NCBI RefSeq assembly: GCF_001427525.1
Contig: NZ_LMGU01000001.1
Span: 434,001-498,000 of the forward strand
Direction: 5' to 3'
Length of the DNA stretch: 64,000 bases
DNA from: Microbacterium sp. Root61
Lineage (GTDB): Bacteria > Actinomycetota > Actinomycetes > Actinomycetales > Microbacteriaceae
Position 1 is the first letter of the stretch. Each line of letters starts with the position of its first letter. Shown in pieces: positions 1-7,693 of the stretch. The notes under the pieces were generated by a model. The model searched no databases and was not told where the DNA came from. It saw nothing but the letters and a program-made list of their open reading frames with translations. Both the position numbers and the translations under genes were made by a program.

Positions 1-1
1 C

Positions 2-301
2 GGGGCGGACATGTCGCGCGCCGGATGGGCGGCCGACGCCGTGACCTCCGTGCGCGAGCCGTACCGAGGTCTCGCGGCCGAACTGCTGACGGGGGCATTC
101 CCCGCGCGTGACGACGCTCATGCGATCGCGTCCACGACCGACTTGGCGCGGGGCATCGTGATGCGCGAGATCAACCGCGAGAAGGTCGAGCTGCGCGGCA
201 CCATCCAGCGCGTCGCCCCCGATTCGGATGAGGGACGCGCGATCAGCGTCCGGCTGCGCGACCTGGAGAACGCCCGGCGCGTTCTGCTGGCCGAGCAGTA
301 G
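2..301 (+). CDS. dnaG: DNA primase, C-terminal fragment (cut by window edge)
   Basis: The reading frame is open from the left edge and ends at a TAG. Only about the last 100 residues are visible. The tail, with LARGIVMREINREKVELR followed by a stretch ending in LENARRVLLAEQ, resembles the C-terminal helicase-interaction region of bacterial DnaG, where paired helices precede a short charged end. DnaG makes the RNA primers for replication and binds the replicative helicase through this end. The zinc-binding and TOPRIM domains would lie upstream, outside the window, so the call rests on the tail alone. An ABC ATPase follows 43 nt downstream on the same strand. Confidence 0.7.
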   Translation, partial: GADMSRAGWAADAVTSVREPYRGLAAELLTGAFPARDDAHAIASTTDLARGIVMREINREKVELRGTIQRVAPDSDEGRAISVRLRDLENARRVLLAEQ

Positions 302-344
302 CAACGGGGTGGCATTCGGTCGTCCGGCAGGGCAGGATGAGGAC

Positions 345-1136
345 ATGCCCCGCCGACGAGAATCCGACGTCGCGATCCGCGCTGTCGACCTGTCCGTGGC
401 GCGCTCGTCCAATCGATCCGGCGGAACCGCCCGGGTAGTGGACGGCGTCTCGTTCGAACTGCCGCACGGCGCCACTATCGCCGTCATGGGACCGACCGGC
501 GCGGGCAAATCGAGCCTCGCCGCGGTCCTCGCCGGTGCGGATGAGCCCGGCCTGGCCGTCGTCGGCGGCGCCGCGCACGTCGAAGGCATCCCGGTACGAC
601 GCCCCGGCCGCGCGCACCGCACGCTCACCTACGTCACCGGCTACCTCGCTCAGGCTGCGGGCGCACACCTGCCCGCGCGCCTCACCGTGGCGGAGGTCAT
701 CGCCGAGCCGATCACGAGCCGCGACCGCCGCGTCAACGCCCGTGCGCTGGCGGTACGTGTCGCCACCCTTCTGGACGAGCTGCAGCTCCCGCTCGGGGCC
801 TCGGCGAAGTACCCGTACGAGCTCAGCGCGGGCATGCGGCAACGTGTCGCGCTCGCCCGCGCGCTCGTGCTGCACCCGCGGGTGCTGATCGCCGACGAGC
901 CGTTCTCGACGCTCGACGTCGAGGTGCGCCGCGCGGCCAAGGAGGCGCTCATCCGCCGCCGTGACGCGTACGGCATGGCGACTTTCGTCGTGACGAACGA
1001 GAAGGATGTCGCGACCGACCTGGGAGCGTCGGTGCTGGTGCTGCGTGCCGGCCACGCGATCGCCTACGGCTCGCGGCCCGGAGACCTGCTGTGGACCCCC
1101 AGTGCGGAGGCGGATCACCGATTGGTGGCCTCCTGA
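345..1136 (+). CDS. ABC transporter ATP-binding protein
   Basis: A 263-residue ABC ATPase. It shows a Walker A loop (GPTGAGKSS, about residues 49-57), an ABC signature (LSAGMRQRVALARAL) and a Walker B with catalytic Glu (VLIADEPF), followed by a D-loop (STLD). The usual switch histidine after Walker B appears to be replaced by Asn (FVVTNEKDV). The start at 345 was chosen because an AGGATGAGG purine stretch precedes it and the ABC domain begins soon after; an in-frame ATG at 228 would overlap the primase gene. The domain resembles peptide/nickel-type importer ATPases. No permease or binding protein is adjacent, so the substrate is unknown and it may work with subunits encoded elsewhere. Confidence 0.85.
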   Translation: MPRRRESDVAIRAVDLSVARSSNRSGGTARVVDGVSFELPHGATIAVMGPTGAGKSSLAAVLAGADEPGLAVVGGAAHVEGIPVRRPGRAHRTLTYVTGYLAQAAGAHLPARLTVAEVIAEPITSRDRRVNARALAVRVATLLDELQLPLGASAKYPYELSAGMRQRVALARALVLHPRVLIADEPFSTLDVEVRRAAKEALIRRRDAYGMATFVVTNEKDVATDLGASVLVLRAGHAIAYGSRPGDLLWTPSAEADHRLVAS

Positions 1137-1198
1137 GGTCACGAGCACCCTCCGACATTTGCTACGATGGTGTGGTTGCCCGCTCACGGCGGGCATTT

Positions 1199-1271
1199 TC
1201 CTCGGTAGCTCAATTGGCAGAGCAATCGGCTGTTAACCGATAGGTTCTTGGTTCGAGTCCAAGCCGGGGAG
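1199..1271 (+). tRNA. tRNA-Asn (GTT anticodon)
   Basis: A 73-nt cloverleaf. The acceptor arms TCCTCGG and CCGGGGA pair with one T-G wobble, and the discriminator base is G. The anticodon loop holds GTT at 1232-1234. The T arm contains GGTTCGAGTCC. CCA is not encoded. A hairpin with a T run follows directly. Confidence 0.95.
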
Positions 1272-1273
1272 CG

Positions 1274-1306
1274 AACGGCCTGGGACTCCACTCCCGGGCC
1301 GTTTTT
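1274..1306 (+). terminator. Rho-independent terminator after tRNA-Asn
   Basis: AACGGCC pairs with GGCCGTT, extended inward by GGGA/TCCC around a short loop, and is followed by a run of five T at 1302-1306. Placement just after the tRNA fits termination of its transcript. Confidence 0.8.
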
Positions 1307-1346
1307 CGTGCCCTGTGTGAGTCCGGTCGTGATGCCTTCCGACCGC

Positions 1347-1434
1347 GAGACTGCAGCGGGACGTCGAGACATTGGGTATTGCCCGCAGTCTCGACGCCTG
1401 CGTGCAGTCTCGACGCCCGCGTGCAGTCTCGACG
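1347..1434. repeat. REP-like inverted-repeat element, imperfect copy
   Basis: The left arm at 1347-1370 begins GAGACTGCAGCGGG and ends CGAGAC. A 17-nt spacer follows, then a right arm at 1388-1411 (GTCTCGACG ... TGCAGTCTC) that pairs at about 19 of 24 positions. A further right-arm-like copy continues to about 1434, so the block GCAGTCTCGACG recurs in tandem. The same architecture, with identical arm length and spacer length, occurs at 42893-42957. Confidence 0.7.
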
Positions 1435-1451
1435 GGTTCTCCCGCATACGC

Positions 1452-1482
1452 AAAACCGCGCCCGGCCCCATCGGGGGCGCGG
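1452..1482 (-). terminator. Terminator downstream of def
   Basis: On the minus strand an 8-bp GC stem (CCGCGCCC / GGGCGCGG, 1456-1482) is followed by four T (plus-strand AAAA at 1452-1455). It lies 25 nt past the def stop codon. Confidence 0.75.
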
Positions 1483-1507
1483 ACGCGGTGTAAGAAGCGG
1501 GGGAGTG

Positions 1508-2074
1508 TTACGCGTCGATGTCGTCGACGCCCGGCATCCAGGCCTGGCCGGGGCGACCCCAGCCGCGCTTGCGGGCGATCTTCTGCACGATCTTCCAGTC
1601 GCCGTCGTCCAGGCGATCGATGTACAGCACTCCGTCGAGGTGATCGAACTCGTGCTGCATGATCCGGGCGCGCCAGCCGTCGACCTCGACGCGCACCGGC
1701 GCACCGTCGAGATCGATACCGGTCACGAGCGCGCGCTCGGAACGGCGCAGCGGGAACCGCTCGCCCGGGAACGAGAGGCAGCCTTCGGACTCCTCGTCGG
1801 GGTCGGGCTCGCCGGGTTCGATCGGGTGCATCCACAGCTCGGGGTTGATGATCACGCCGCGCCAGGGTTGGCCGTCGTCATCGCTGTAGTTGTACGTGTA
1901 GATCCGGAGGCCCACTCCGACCTGCGGTGCCGCCAGACCCACGCCGGGTGCGGCATCCATCGTCTCGAACATGTCATTGACGAGTTGTCGCACGTCGTCG
2001 GTGATCTCTTCAACGGGGGATGCGGGAGCATGCAGCACGGGATCTCCCATGATGCGAATCGGTAGAACGGCCAC
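1508..2074 (-). CDS. def: Peptide deformylase
   Basis: Removes the N-formyl group from the initiator methionine of new proteins. All three family motifs are present: GVGLAAPQVG, EGCLS and HEFDH. The cysteine of the second motif and both histidines of the third bind the catalytic metal. The 188-residue length is normal. The start is GTG (MAVLPIRIMGDPVLH), which gives the standard N-terminus. The gene is monocistronic, with its own terminator downstream. The transporter on the other strand begins 39 nt away, so the two share a short divergent promoter region. Confidence 0.95.
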   Translation of the reverse strand: MAVLPIRIMGDPVLHAPASPVEEITDDVRQLVNDMFETMDAAPGVGLAAPQVGVGLRIYTYNYSDDDGQPWRGVIINPELWMHPIEPGEPDPDEESEGCLSFPGERFPLRRSERALVTGIDLDGAPVRVEVDGWRARIMQHEFDHLDGVLYIDRLDDGDWKIVQKIARKRGWGRPGQAWMPGVDDIDA

Positions 2075-2113
2075 GCCTTGAGCCTACCGAGGCATCAGGG
2101 CGGTTAGTGTCGA

Positions 2114-3208
2114 GTGGTGTACTGGCTGGGAGTCTCGATCGACGACGTCACCGACGAACTCGTCGGAGTCTTCCGCGACCCGGCGATCCTGATCGGAATC
2201 CCGTTGGCGCTGCTCGGCGCCGTCTTCATGTCGCTGGGCGCCCAGTATCAGCATCGCGGCGTCACCAAGGTCGAGCGCATGTCCGGTCATGCCGGTACCT
2301 CTGGGCTCACCGGCGGCCAGCTGCTGGCCCTCCTGCGCCGGCCGTCGTGGGTTCTCGGCACCGTCATGCTGGGTCTCGCCATCGTCTGCCAGCTCGGTGC
2401 CCTGTCGGTCGCCCCGCTGATCCTGGTGCAGCCCCTGGGCGCGATCGCGCTCGTCATCACCACGCTCCTGAACGCGCGGGTCTCCGGACACAAGCCGACG
2501 CGGCAGTCGATCCAGGCGATCGCAGCCTGCGTGGGCGGCATCTTCATCTTCGTCACGATCGCCGCGTTCTTCGCCACCGAGCACGCCATCACCGATCAGC
2601 AGCTCTACATCATCCTCGGCATCATGGTCGCGGTCATCATCGTGTTCAGCGTGCTGTGGATCTGGCTGCGCCACCGTATGCAGGCGCTGTTCTACATCAT
2701 GGCCGCTGGCGTCATCTACGGATTCGTCGCGACGCTGGCCAAGGTCGTCATCGTGCGGATCCGAGCGCAGGACTTCGACTGGCTCACCCTCGTCTGCCTG
2801 ATCGCGCTGCTGGCCGCCGTCGCGGTGGGTGCGTACTTCGTGCAGACGGCCTACTCCGTCGGCCCCCCTGACCTCGTCATCGCGGGACTCACCGTGGTCG
2901 ACCCGATGGTGGCCGTACTGATCGGCCTCCTCGTGCTCGGCGAGGCCTCGACCGCGCCGTGGTGGGCGTTGGTCGGGTTCGGCGTCGCGGGCGCCATCGC
3001 GGTGTGGGGCGTGGTGCAGCTCGCCCGTTTCCATCCCGAAGTCGTCAGCAACAACAGCCGTGAGATCCCGATCGAACGTGGCAGCAACGGCGCAGCGGAT
3101 GCGGCGCCCAAGACCGGTTCCATCCGCATCACCGAGGCCGTGTCCAAGGTCTGGCCGGCGCCGCCGATCGACGAAGAGCCCCGGCCCCGCCGCAGCAAGG
3201 ACTCCTGA
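2114..3208 (+). CDS. DMT-superfamily membrane transporter
   Basis: About 364 residues with some nine to ten hydrophobic segments, beginning near ILIGIPLALLGAVFMSLGA and ending near residue 300, then a charged cytoplasmic tail of about 60 residues rich in Arg, Lys, Pro and Glu. The two-fold arrangement of segments and motifs such as LGEASTAPWWALVGF near the last helix resemble the drug/metabolite transporter group, including its NIPA-like branch. The substrate cannot be read from sequence. GTG at 2114 is immediately followed by another GTG at 2117, so the exact start is ambiguous by one codon. Confidence 0.7.
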   Translation: MVYWLGVSIDDVTDELVGVFRDPAILIGIPLALLGAVFMSLGAQYQHRGVTKVERMSGHAGTSGLTGGQLLALLRRPSWVLGTVMLGLAIVCQLGALSVAPLILVQPLGAIALVITTLLNARVSGHKPTRQSIQAIAACVGGIFIFVTIAAFFATEHAITDQQLYIILGIMVAVIIVFSVLWIWLRHRMQALFYIMAAGVIYGFVATLAKVVIVRIRAQDFDWLTLVCLIALLAAVAVGAYFVQTAYSVGPPDLVIAGLTVVDPMVAVLIGLLVLGEASTAPWWALVGFGVAGAIAVWGVVQLARFHPEVVSNNSREIPIERGSNGAADAAPKTGSIRITEAVSKVWPAPPIDEEPRPRRSKDS

Positions 3209-3212
3209 GCCT

Positions 3213-3497
3213 TCAGTCCTTCACACGGATGACGAGGGGTCCGTCACCGTCCAGGTCGTCCTTGCCGCCCGCCAGAGGCGCGGGAGCCGGCAGTACCGTT
3301 TCGCGCTCCCATCCGGCGTTCGCGTCCTCGGCCGTCGGCCTCCACACGGCGTCGATGCCGCCGGCCAAGCCGCCGAGACTGCCGCCGCCGGTGAGCTGAC
3401 GACGGAGATTGCTGCGCTTCAGTCGCGGCGCGAGAGCGATGACGACGAGGGTCGCACCGACGAGCCCGCCGACCACCAACCACGCGATCAGGTCCAC
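3213..3497 (-). CDS. Small one-span membrane protein, function unknown
   Basis: A 94-residue protein with one N-terminal hydrophobic helix (LIAWLVVGGLVGATLVVIAL, about residues 3-22), then a basic stretch, a Gly-rich segment and an acidic end (DDLDGDG). The layout suggests a membrane anchor with a small cytoplasmic tail. It is convergent with the DMT transporter, leaving only 4 nt between the stops. No family is recognised. Confidence 0.6.
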   Translation of the reverse strand: MDLIAWLVVGGLVGATLVVIALAPRLKRSNLRRQLTGGGSLGGLAGGIDAVWRPTAEDANAGWERETVLPAPAPLAGGKDDLDGDGPLVIRVKD

Positions 3498-3554
3498 ACG
3501 GAGATTTTCGCATGCGCAGAGCCGGTCGACCCTCGCGATATGCTCGATCGCTGA

Positions 3555-3631
3555 GGGGCGGTGGCCAAGCTGGTCAAGGCAGCGGGCTCATAACCCGACG
3601 ATCGTGGGTTCAAGTCCCACCCGCCCCACCA
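3555..3631 (+). tRNA. tRNA with CAT anticodon (Met; Ile-CAT not excluded)
   Basis: Acceptor arms GGGGCGG / CCGCCCC pair fully. The anticodon CAT is at 3589-3591 in the stem-loop CGGGCTCATAACCCG, and the T arm is GTGGG TTCAAGT CCCAC. CCA is encoded at 3629-3631. The anticodon stem has three G-C pairs next to the loop, as in initiator tRNA, but the first acceptor pair is G-C, whereas initiators usually have a mismatch there. Elongator Met is the default call; a lysidine-modified Ile tRNA is the alternative. Confidence 0.85.
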
Positions 3632-3672
3632 CACACTTCTCGCTCGCAGCCCATGTTGTGGACCGCGTTCAC

Positions 3673-4608
3673 TCAGCTCGCCGAGCTCGCCACGAGCTGT
3701 CGGATCTCGGCCAGCGTGGCTTCGGACTGCGCCAGCAGCGCCTGAAGGCGGGCGGCGCGGTCCGCGTCGGGATCGCCCCCGCTCCCGACGGACGCCGCCG
3801 CACCCGCCGTGACGCCCGCGGTGACAGCCCCGGCGGCTGCGCCCGCGGCTACGCCCTTGGCGGTGTGGGACGTCATGGACGTCACGGGACCGTCCGAGGT
3901 CGAGGGCGAGGCGTCCGTCTGATCCTCGGTGCTGGGCGTGCTCTTGGTCGGTCCGAGGAACAGATTCGCGAGGTACCCGGTGAAGGTGCCGAAGATTCCG
4001 ACGCCCACGACGATGATGAGCGTGCCGATCAGGCGGCCGGTGTTGGTCACCGGGTACTGGTCGCCGTAGCCGACGGTGGAGATCGTCACGATCGTGTACC
4101 AGAGCGCGTCGGACGCCGTAGTGATGTTGGCGCCGTCTGCGTCCTCCTCGATCGCGAGCATGGTGATGCTGCCGAACTGGAGGACGAGCACACCCATGAG
4201 GAGGAGGGTCATCAGCGCACTGTTCGCGCGGTCGTGCACCAGCGTGGTCCAGATCGTGCGCGGCCCGAGCTCGCGCAGGAGCCGGTAGACGCGCAGCAGA
4301 CGGAACATGCGCAGGATCTTCAACTGCGGGAACGGCAGACTGGCGAGCAGGTCCGCCCATCCGTACCCACGGAAGAAGTAGCGGCTTGCCGACGGTGCCG
4401 TGCTGATCCGGTAGACGAAGTCGCCGAGGAACACCACGCTGAACAGCCCGTTCATCACGGACAGGACCAGCTCCAACCCGCCGTCGCCGTGCCACACGTA
4501 GACCAGCACGAGATTGACGATCGAAAGGATCGACAGGATGCCGATGAAGATCTCGTACGCGGTGTTCTTCAACTCCGCGCTTGTTGCGCGGTCGCGCGTT
4601 CTGGCCAT
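3673..4608 (-). CDS. Voltage-gated-type potassium channel
   Basis: A 311-residue six-segment channel. The pore loop carries the selectivity filter TVGYGDQYP between the last two membrane helices, which defines K+ selectivity in this superfamily. The fourth segment is Arg-rich (FRLLRVYRLLRELG), as in voltage sensors. The C-terminal tail has an Ala/Gly-rich linker and a short coiled segment (RLQALLAQSEATLAEIRQL). The start at 4608 is preceded by AAGGAGG; longer upstream extensions are low-complexity and lack such a site. Confidence 0.88.
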   Translation of the reverse strand: MARTRDRATSAELKNTAYEIFIGILSILSIVNLVLVYVWHGDGGLELVLSVMNGLFSVVFLGDFVYRISTAPSASRYFFRGYGWADLLASLPFPQLKILRMFRLLRVYRLLRELGPRTIWTTLVHDRANSALMTLLLMGVLVLQFGSITMLAIEEDADGANITTASDALWYTIVTISTVGYGDQYPVTNTGRLIGTLIIVVGVGIFGTFTGYLANLFLGPTKSTPSTEDQTDASPSTSDGPVTSMTSHTAKGVAAGAAAGAVTAGVTAGAAASVGSGGDPDADRAARLQALLAQSEATLAEIRQLVASSAS

Positions 4609-4794
4609 CGAGGCCTCCTTGGACTCCGGACCGGCGAGGACCGGCGGTCTCATTGTCGAGCATGCGCGACGCGTCGGGAACGCTCGAACGCGACGGATTT
4701 CCTCGATTCCCTCAACGGATGCTGGGTAGCTAGGTCTATATCGAGCGTGTCCGCTGTGTCGGTACGCTCGAGTCCCATTGACCCGGGAGGCACT

Positions 4795-6015
4795 GTGTTC
4801 GAGCCGACTACGCACTTCGTACCCGCCGACACGAAGGGTCGTCACCACCGACGGATCCTTCTCGCGACGGCAGCCGTGATCGCGGGGGCTGTGACGCTCG
4901 GCGGCTGCGCCGCGTCATCCGTCGCCGATCCCACGCCGTCTGCTGCGTCGTCCTCCGCCCGCCCGCCCGCCCCCGACGGCGAGCTGCCGGCCGCACTCCA
5001 GGAGGAGTTGCAGGCCGCGCTCGAGGCGACCATGGCCGAGTATGACGTTCCTGGGGCGGTCGCAGGTGTCTGGATCCCGGGTGAGGGCTCGTGGACGACG
5101 GCGGCCGGCCTCGCCGACATCGAGAGCGCGACGCCGACGACGACCGAGATGTCCTGGCCGCTCCGCAGCATCACCAAGTCGTACACGGTGACCCTGCTGC
5201 TGCAGCTCGTCGACGAGGGAAAGGTCAGTCTCGACGACACCATCGGTGAGTATGTCGAGGGCGTGACCAACGGCGAGCGCATCACGCTGCGCGAGCTGGC
5301 CGGCATGTCCAGTGGCAACGCCGACTACACCAATGACGACTTCATCGGGGTCTTCAGCGCCGACCCGGCCAGGATCTTCACTCTTGACGAACTGAACGGG
5401 TTCATGCTCGGCAAGCCGGCGCAGTTCGAACCCGGCGCGGAGCACGTCTACACGAACGCGAACACCAACCTCCTGGGCGCCGTCGTGGAGAAGGTGACGG
5501 GTCAGCCGTTCGCCGAGGTGCTCGACGAGCGGATCCTCGCGCCGCTGGAGCTCGACCAGACGCGCTACATCCTCGACATCGCGTCATGGAGCGAGCCGCA
5601 CGCGTCGGGGTACGGGCCGGCGGCCGACCCGCGTGAGCCCATGACCCAGAACTTCTCGATCTTCGGACCGGCCGGGTCGATGATCTCCACCCTCGACGAC
5701 GGTCGGGTGTGGGCGCAGACGCTCGCCACGGGTGCGCTGCTCGACCCCGCGACGCAGACGGAGCGCGAGCAGGGAGCGCCGTTGGACGCCGGCCCGCCGT
5801 ACGACATGTACGCCCTGGGCATGGGGGAGACGAACGGGTGGTGGGGCCACAACGGCGAAGGGCTCGGCTTCACCGCGGCCGTCTTCCACAACCCGGCGAC
5901 CGGGGCGAGCATCGTGGTCTTCACGAACGAGTCGAACGTCGCGAACAAGGCCCACCCCGCCGATCAGGCATTCCGCCGTATGGCCGCCATCCTGGAAAGT
6001 GACACCGCACCATGA
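4795..6015 (+). CDS. Lipoprotein serine hydrolase of the beta-lactamase/DD-peptidase (S12-like) family
   Basis: A 406-residue exported acyl-serine enzyme. The N-terminus has a basic region, a hydrophobic core and the lipobox LGGC, so it is probably membrane-anchored and extracytoplasmic. Catalytic motifs are visible: SITK (SxxK), YTN (YxN) and HNG in place of KTG, the pattern of class C beta-lactamase relatives and esterases. It could be a D,D-peptidase, D-aminopeptidase or esterase. The GTG start follows GGGAGG. Its stop overlaps the start of the next gene (ATGA), so the two are translationally coupled. Confidence 0.85.
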   Translation: MFEPTTHFVPADTKGRHHRRILLATAAVIAGAVTLGGCAASSVADPTPSAASSSARPPAPDGELPAALQEELQAALEATMAEYDVPGAVAGVWIPGEGSWTTAAGLADIESATPTTTEMSWPLRSITKSYTVTLLLQLVDEGKVSLDDTIGEYVEGVTNGERITLRELAGMSSGNADYTNDDFIGVFSADPARIFTLDELNGFMLGKPAQFEPGAEHVYTNANTNLLGAVVEKVTGQPFAEVLDERILAPLELDQTRYILDIASWSEPHASGYGPAADPREPMTQNFSIFGPAGSMISTLDDGRVWAQTLATGALLDPATQTEREQGAPLDAGPPYDMYALGMGETNGWWGHNGEGLGFTAAVFHNPATGASIVVFTNESNVANKAHPADQAFRRMAAILESDTAP

Positions 6016-7592
6016 CACGCAGCATCCTTCGTTGGGGCGCCTCCGCCCTCACCATCGCCGTGGTCGGCGCAATGGCGACCGCCTGCACCTTCGGGGCGCC
6101 CGCGCCCGACGCGAGCGGCGGCGACGCCGGCGTTCCGGAGGCGGCGCTGGAGGTCATGAACCAGCCGCAGTACGCCAACGGCCGCTGGCTGATCTCTGTG
6201 AAGGATCTGGACACCGGTGAGGTGCTCATCGATCTGGACGGCGACAAGATGGCCGAGCCCGCCTCGTTCACGAAGACATACAGCGTCGGTGCGGCCTGGC
6301 TGAAGTGGGGACCGGACTACATCATCACGACACCCGTCAAGCGGATGGGGGAGGTCGCGGCGCGAACACTGAACGGCGACCTCGTGCTCGTCGGCAAGGG
6401 AGACTTCACGCTGGGTGGCAGGACGAAGGCGGATGGCACGGTCGACTACACCGACCTCGACCACAACGACGCCAACCCGCTTCCGGGAGCCACACTCACC
6501 ACCGAGGATCCGCTGGCGGGCCTGGACGATCTGGCGGCCCAGGTGAAGGCATCCGGAATCGACTCGGTGACCGGAACCGTCGTGGTGGACGACCGTCTCT
6601 TCCAGGGCACCCTGGACGGCGAGCCGATCACCCCGATCGTCGTCAACCAGAACCTCATCGACGTCCTGGTCACGCCCGGAGCCGCCGGCGAGCCGGCAAC
6701 GGTGGAGATGACACCCGCCGTGGCGCCCTGGCACATCGTCAGCGATGTGCAGACGGTGGCCGCCGGCGAAAAGTTCGCCATCTCGAACCCGGAGTCGACC
6801 GGACGCGGCGCCATCGCGATCGACGGCACCATCGCGGCCGACAGCGAGCCCGTGCTCAAGGTGTACGCGCTCGAGGATCCCGCGACGTTCGCACGCACGG
6901 CCTTCATCGAGGCGCTCGGCCGGGCTGGGGTCACGGTCGGAGGGGACCCCATCGCCACCAACTCGACAGCTTCCCTGGCGGCGAAGGATGCTGTGGACGC
7001 GCTGCCGTCCGTCGCCGAGTTCGACTCGCTGCCGCTCGCCCAACAGGCGACGTATGTCATGAAGATCAGCTACAACCGCGGTGCGCAGGCGTACGTATGC
7101 CTGCTGTCGGCGGCGGCCGGCGTGGACGACTGCAGCGCCGGACTGGACGAGGTCGGCAAGCTGTGGACGGCCGCGGGGCTGGACACCACCGGCGTCTCGC
7201 TCATCGACGGATCCGGCTTGAACGGCAACTTCATCACGCCGGACAACGGCGTGGCGGTGCAAAGCCTCATGGCAAAGCGGCCTGATGCTGATCAGTGGCG
7301 TGCCACGATGCCGATCCTCGGCGTCGACGGGTCGCTCGCCACCGTCCAGCCCGACAGCCCGGCAGCGGGCAAGGTGTTTGCGAAGACCGGGACACTCCTG
7401 GACCCGGACCTCGTCAACGACCGTTACCGCGTGAACACCAAGGCGCTCGGCGGAGTCATGGAGTCCGAGAGCGGGCGCAACCTCGCCTTCACGATCATCA
7501 TGAACCAGGGGTTCGCCGCCGGCATCGAGGGCGTCTTCGCCGCGAACGACGATGTGGGCGCGGTCGCCGCCGCCATCCAGCAGCACTACTGA
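6012..7592 (+). CDS. dacB: D-alanyl-D-alanine carboxypeptidase/endopeptidase, S13 (DacB/PBP4-like)
   Basis: A 526-residue exported penicillin-binding protein of the PBP4 type, expected to trim peptidoglycan stem peptides or cross-links outside the membrane. Motifs: PASFTK (SxxK), SYN (SxN) and AKTGTL (KTG). The family signature GDLVLVGKGDFTLGG is present. The leader ends in ATAC, a probable lipobox, so it is likely a lipoprotein. It overlaps the preceding hydrolase by 4 nt and is followed 101 nt later by a third family member. Confidence 0.87.
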   Translation: MTRSILRWGASALTIAVVGAMATACTFGAPAPDASGGDAGVPEAALEVMNQPQYANGRWLISVKDLDTGEVLIDLDGDKMAEPASFTKTYSVGAAWLKWGPDYIITTPVKRMGEVAARTLNGDLVLVGKGDFTLGGRTKADGTVDYTDLDHNDANPLPGATLTTEDPLAGLDDLAAQVKASGIDSVTGTVVVDDRLFQGTLDGEPITPIVVNQNLIDVLVTPGAAGEPATVEMTPAVAPWHIVSDVQTVAAGEKFAISNPESTGRGAIAIDGTIAADSEPVLKVYALEDPATFARTAFIEALGRAGVTVGGDPIATNSTASLAAKDAVDALPSVAEFDSLPLAQQATYVMKISYNRGAQAYVCLLSAAAGVDDCSAGLDEVGKLWTAAGLDTTGVSLIDGSGLNGNFITPDNGVAVQSLMAKRPDADQWRATMPILGVDGSLATVQPDSPAAGKVFAKTGTLLDPDLVNDRYRVNTKALGGVMESESGRNLAFTIIMNQGFAAGIEGVFAANDDVGAVAAAIQQHY

Positions 7593-7693
7593 GTCACGCG
7601 CAAGGTCGGAATTGTGCCGAGATCCTCGGCGCGTCCGCCGCGCCCGCCCGCCGTGTTGCAAGATGAGGATGAGGGCGACCGACGGGGGCGGCA

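Noticed and set aside
1388..1434. Short direct repeats resembling a CRISPR array
   Set aside because: Copies are adjacent without unique spacers of regular length, and no cas gene is near. They fit a REP-like element instead.
3409..4794. Upstream extension of the serine hydrolase frame
   Set aside because: It overlaps a tRNA and the antisense of the potassium-channel gene; the signal peptide and ribosome site place the start at 4795.
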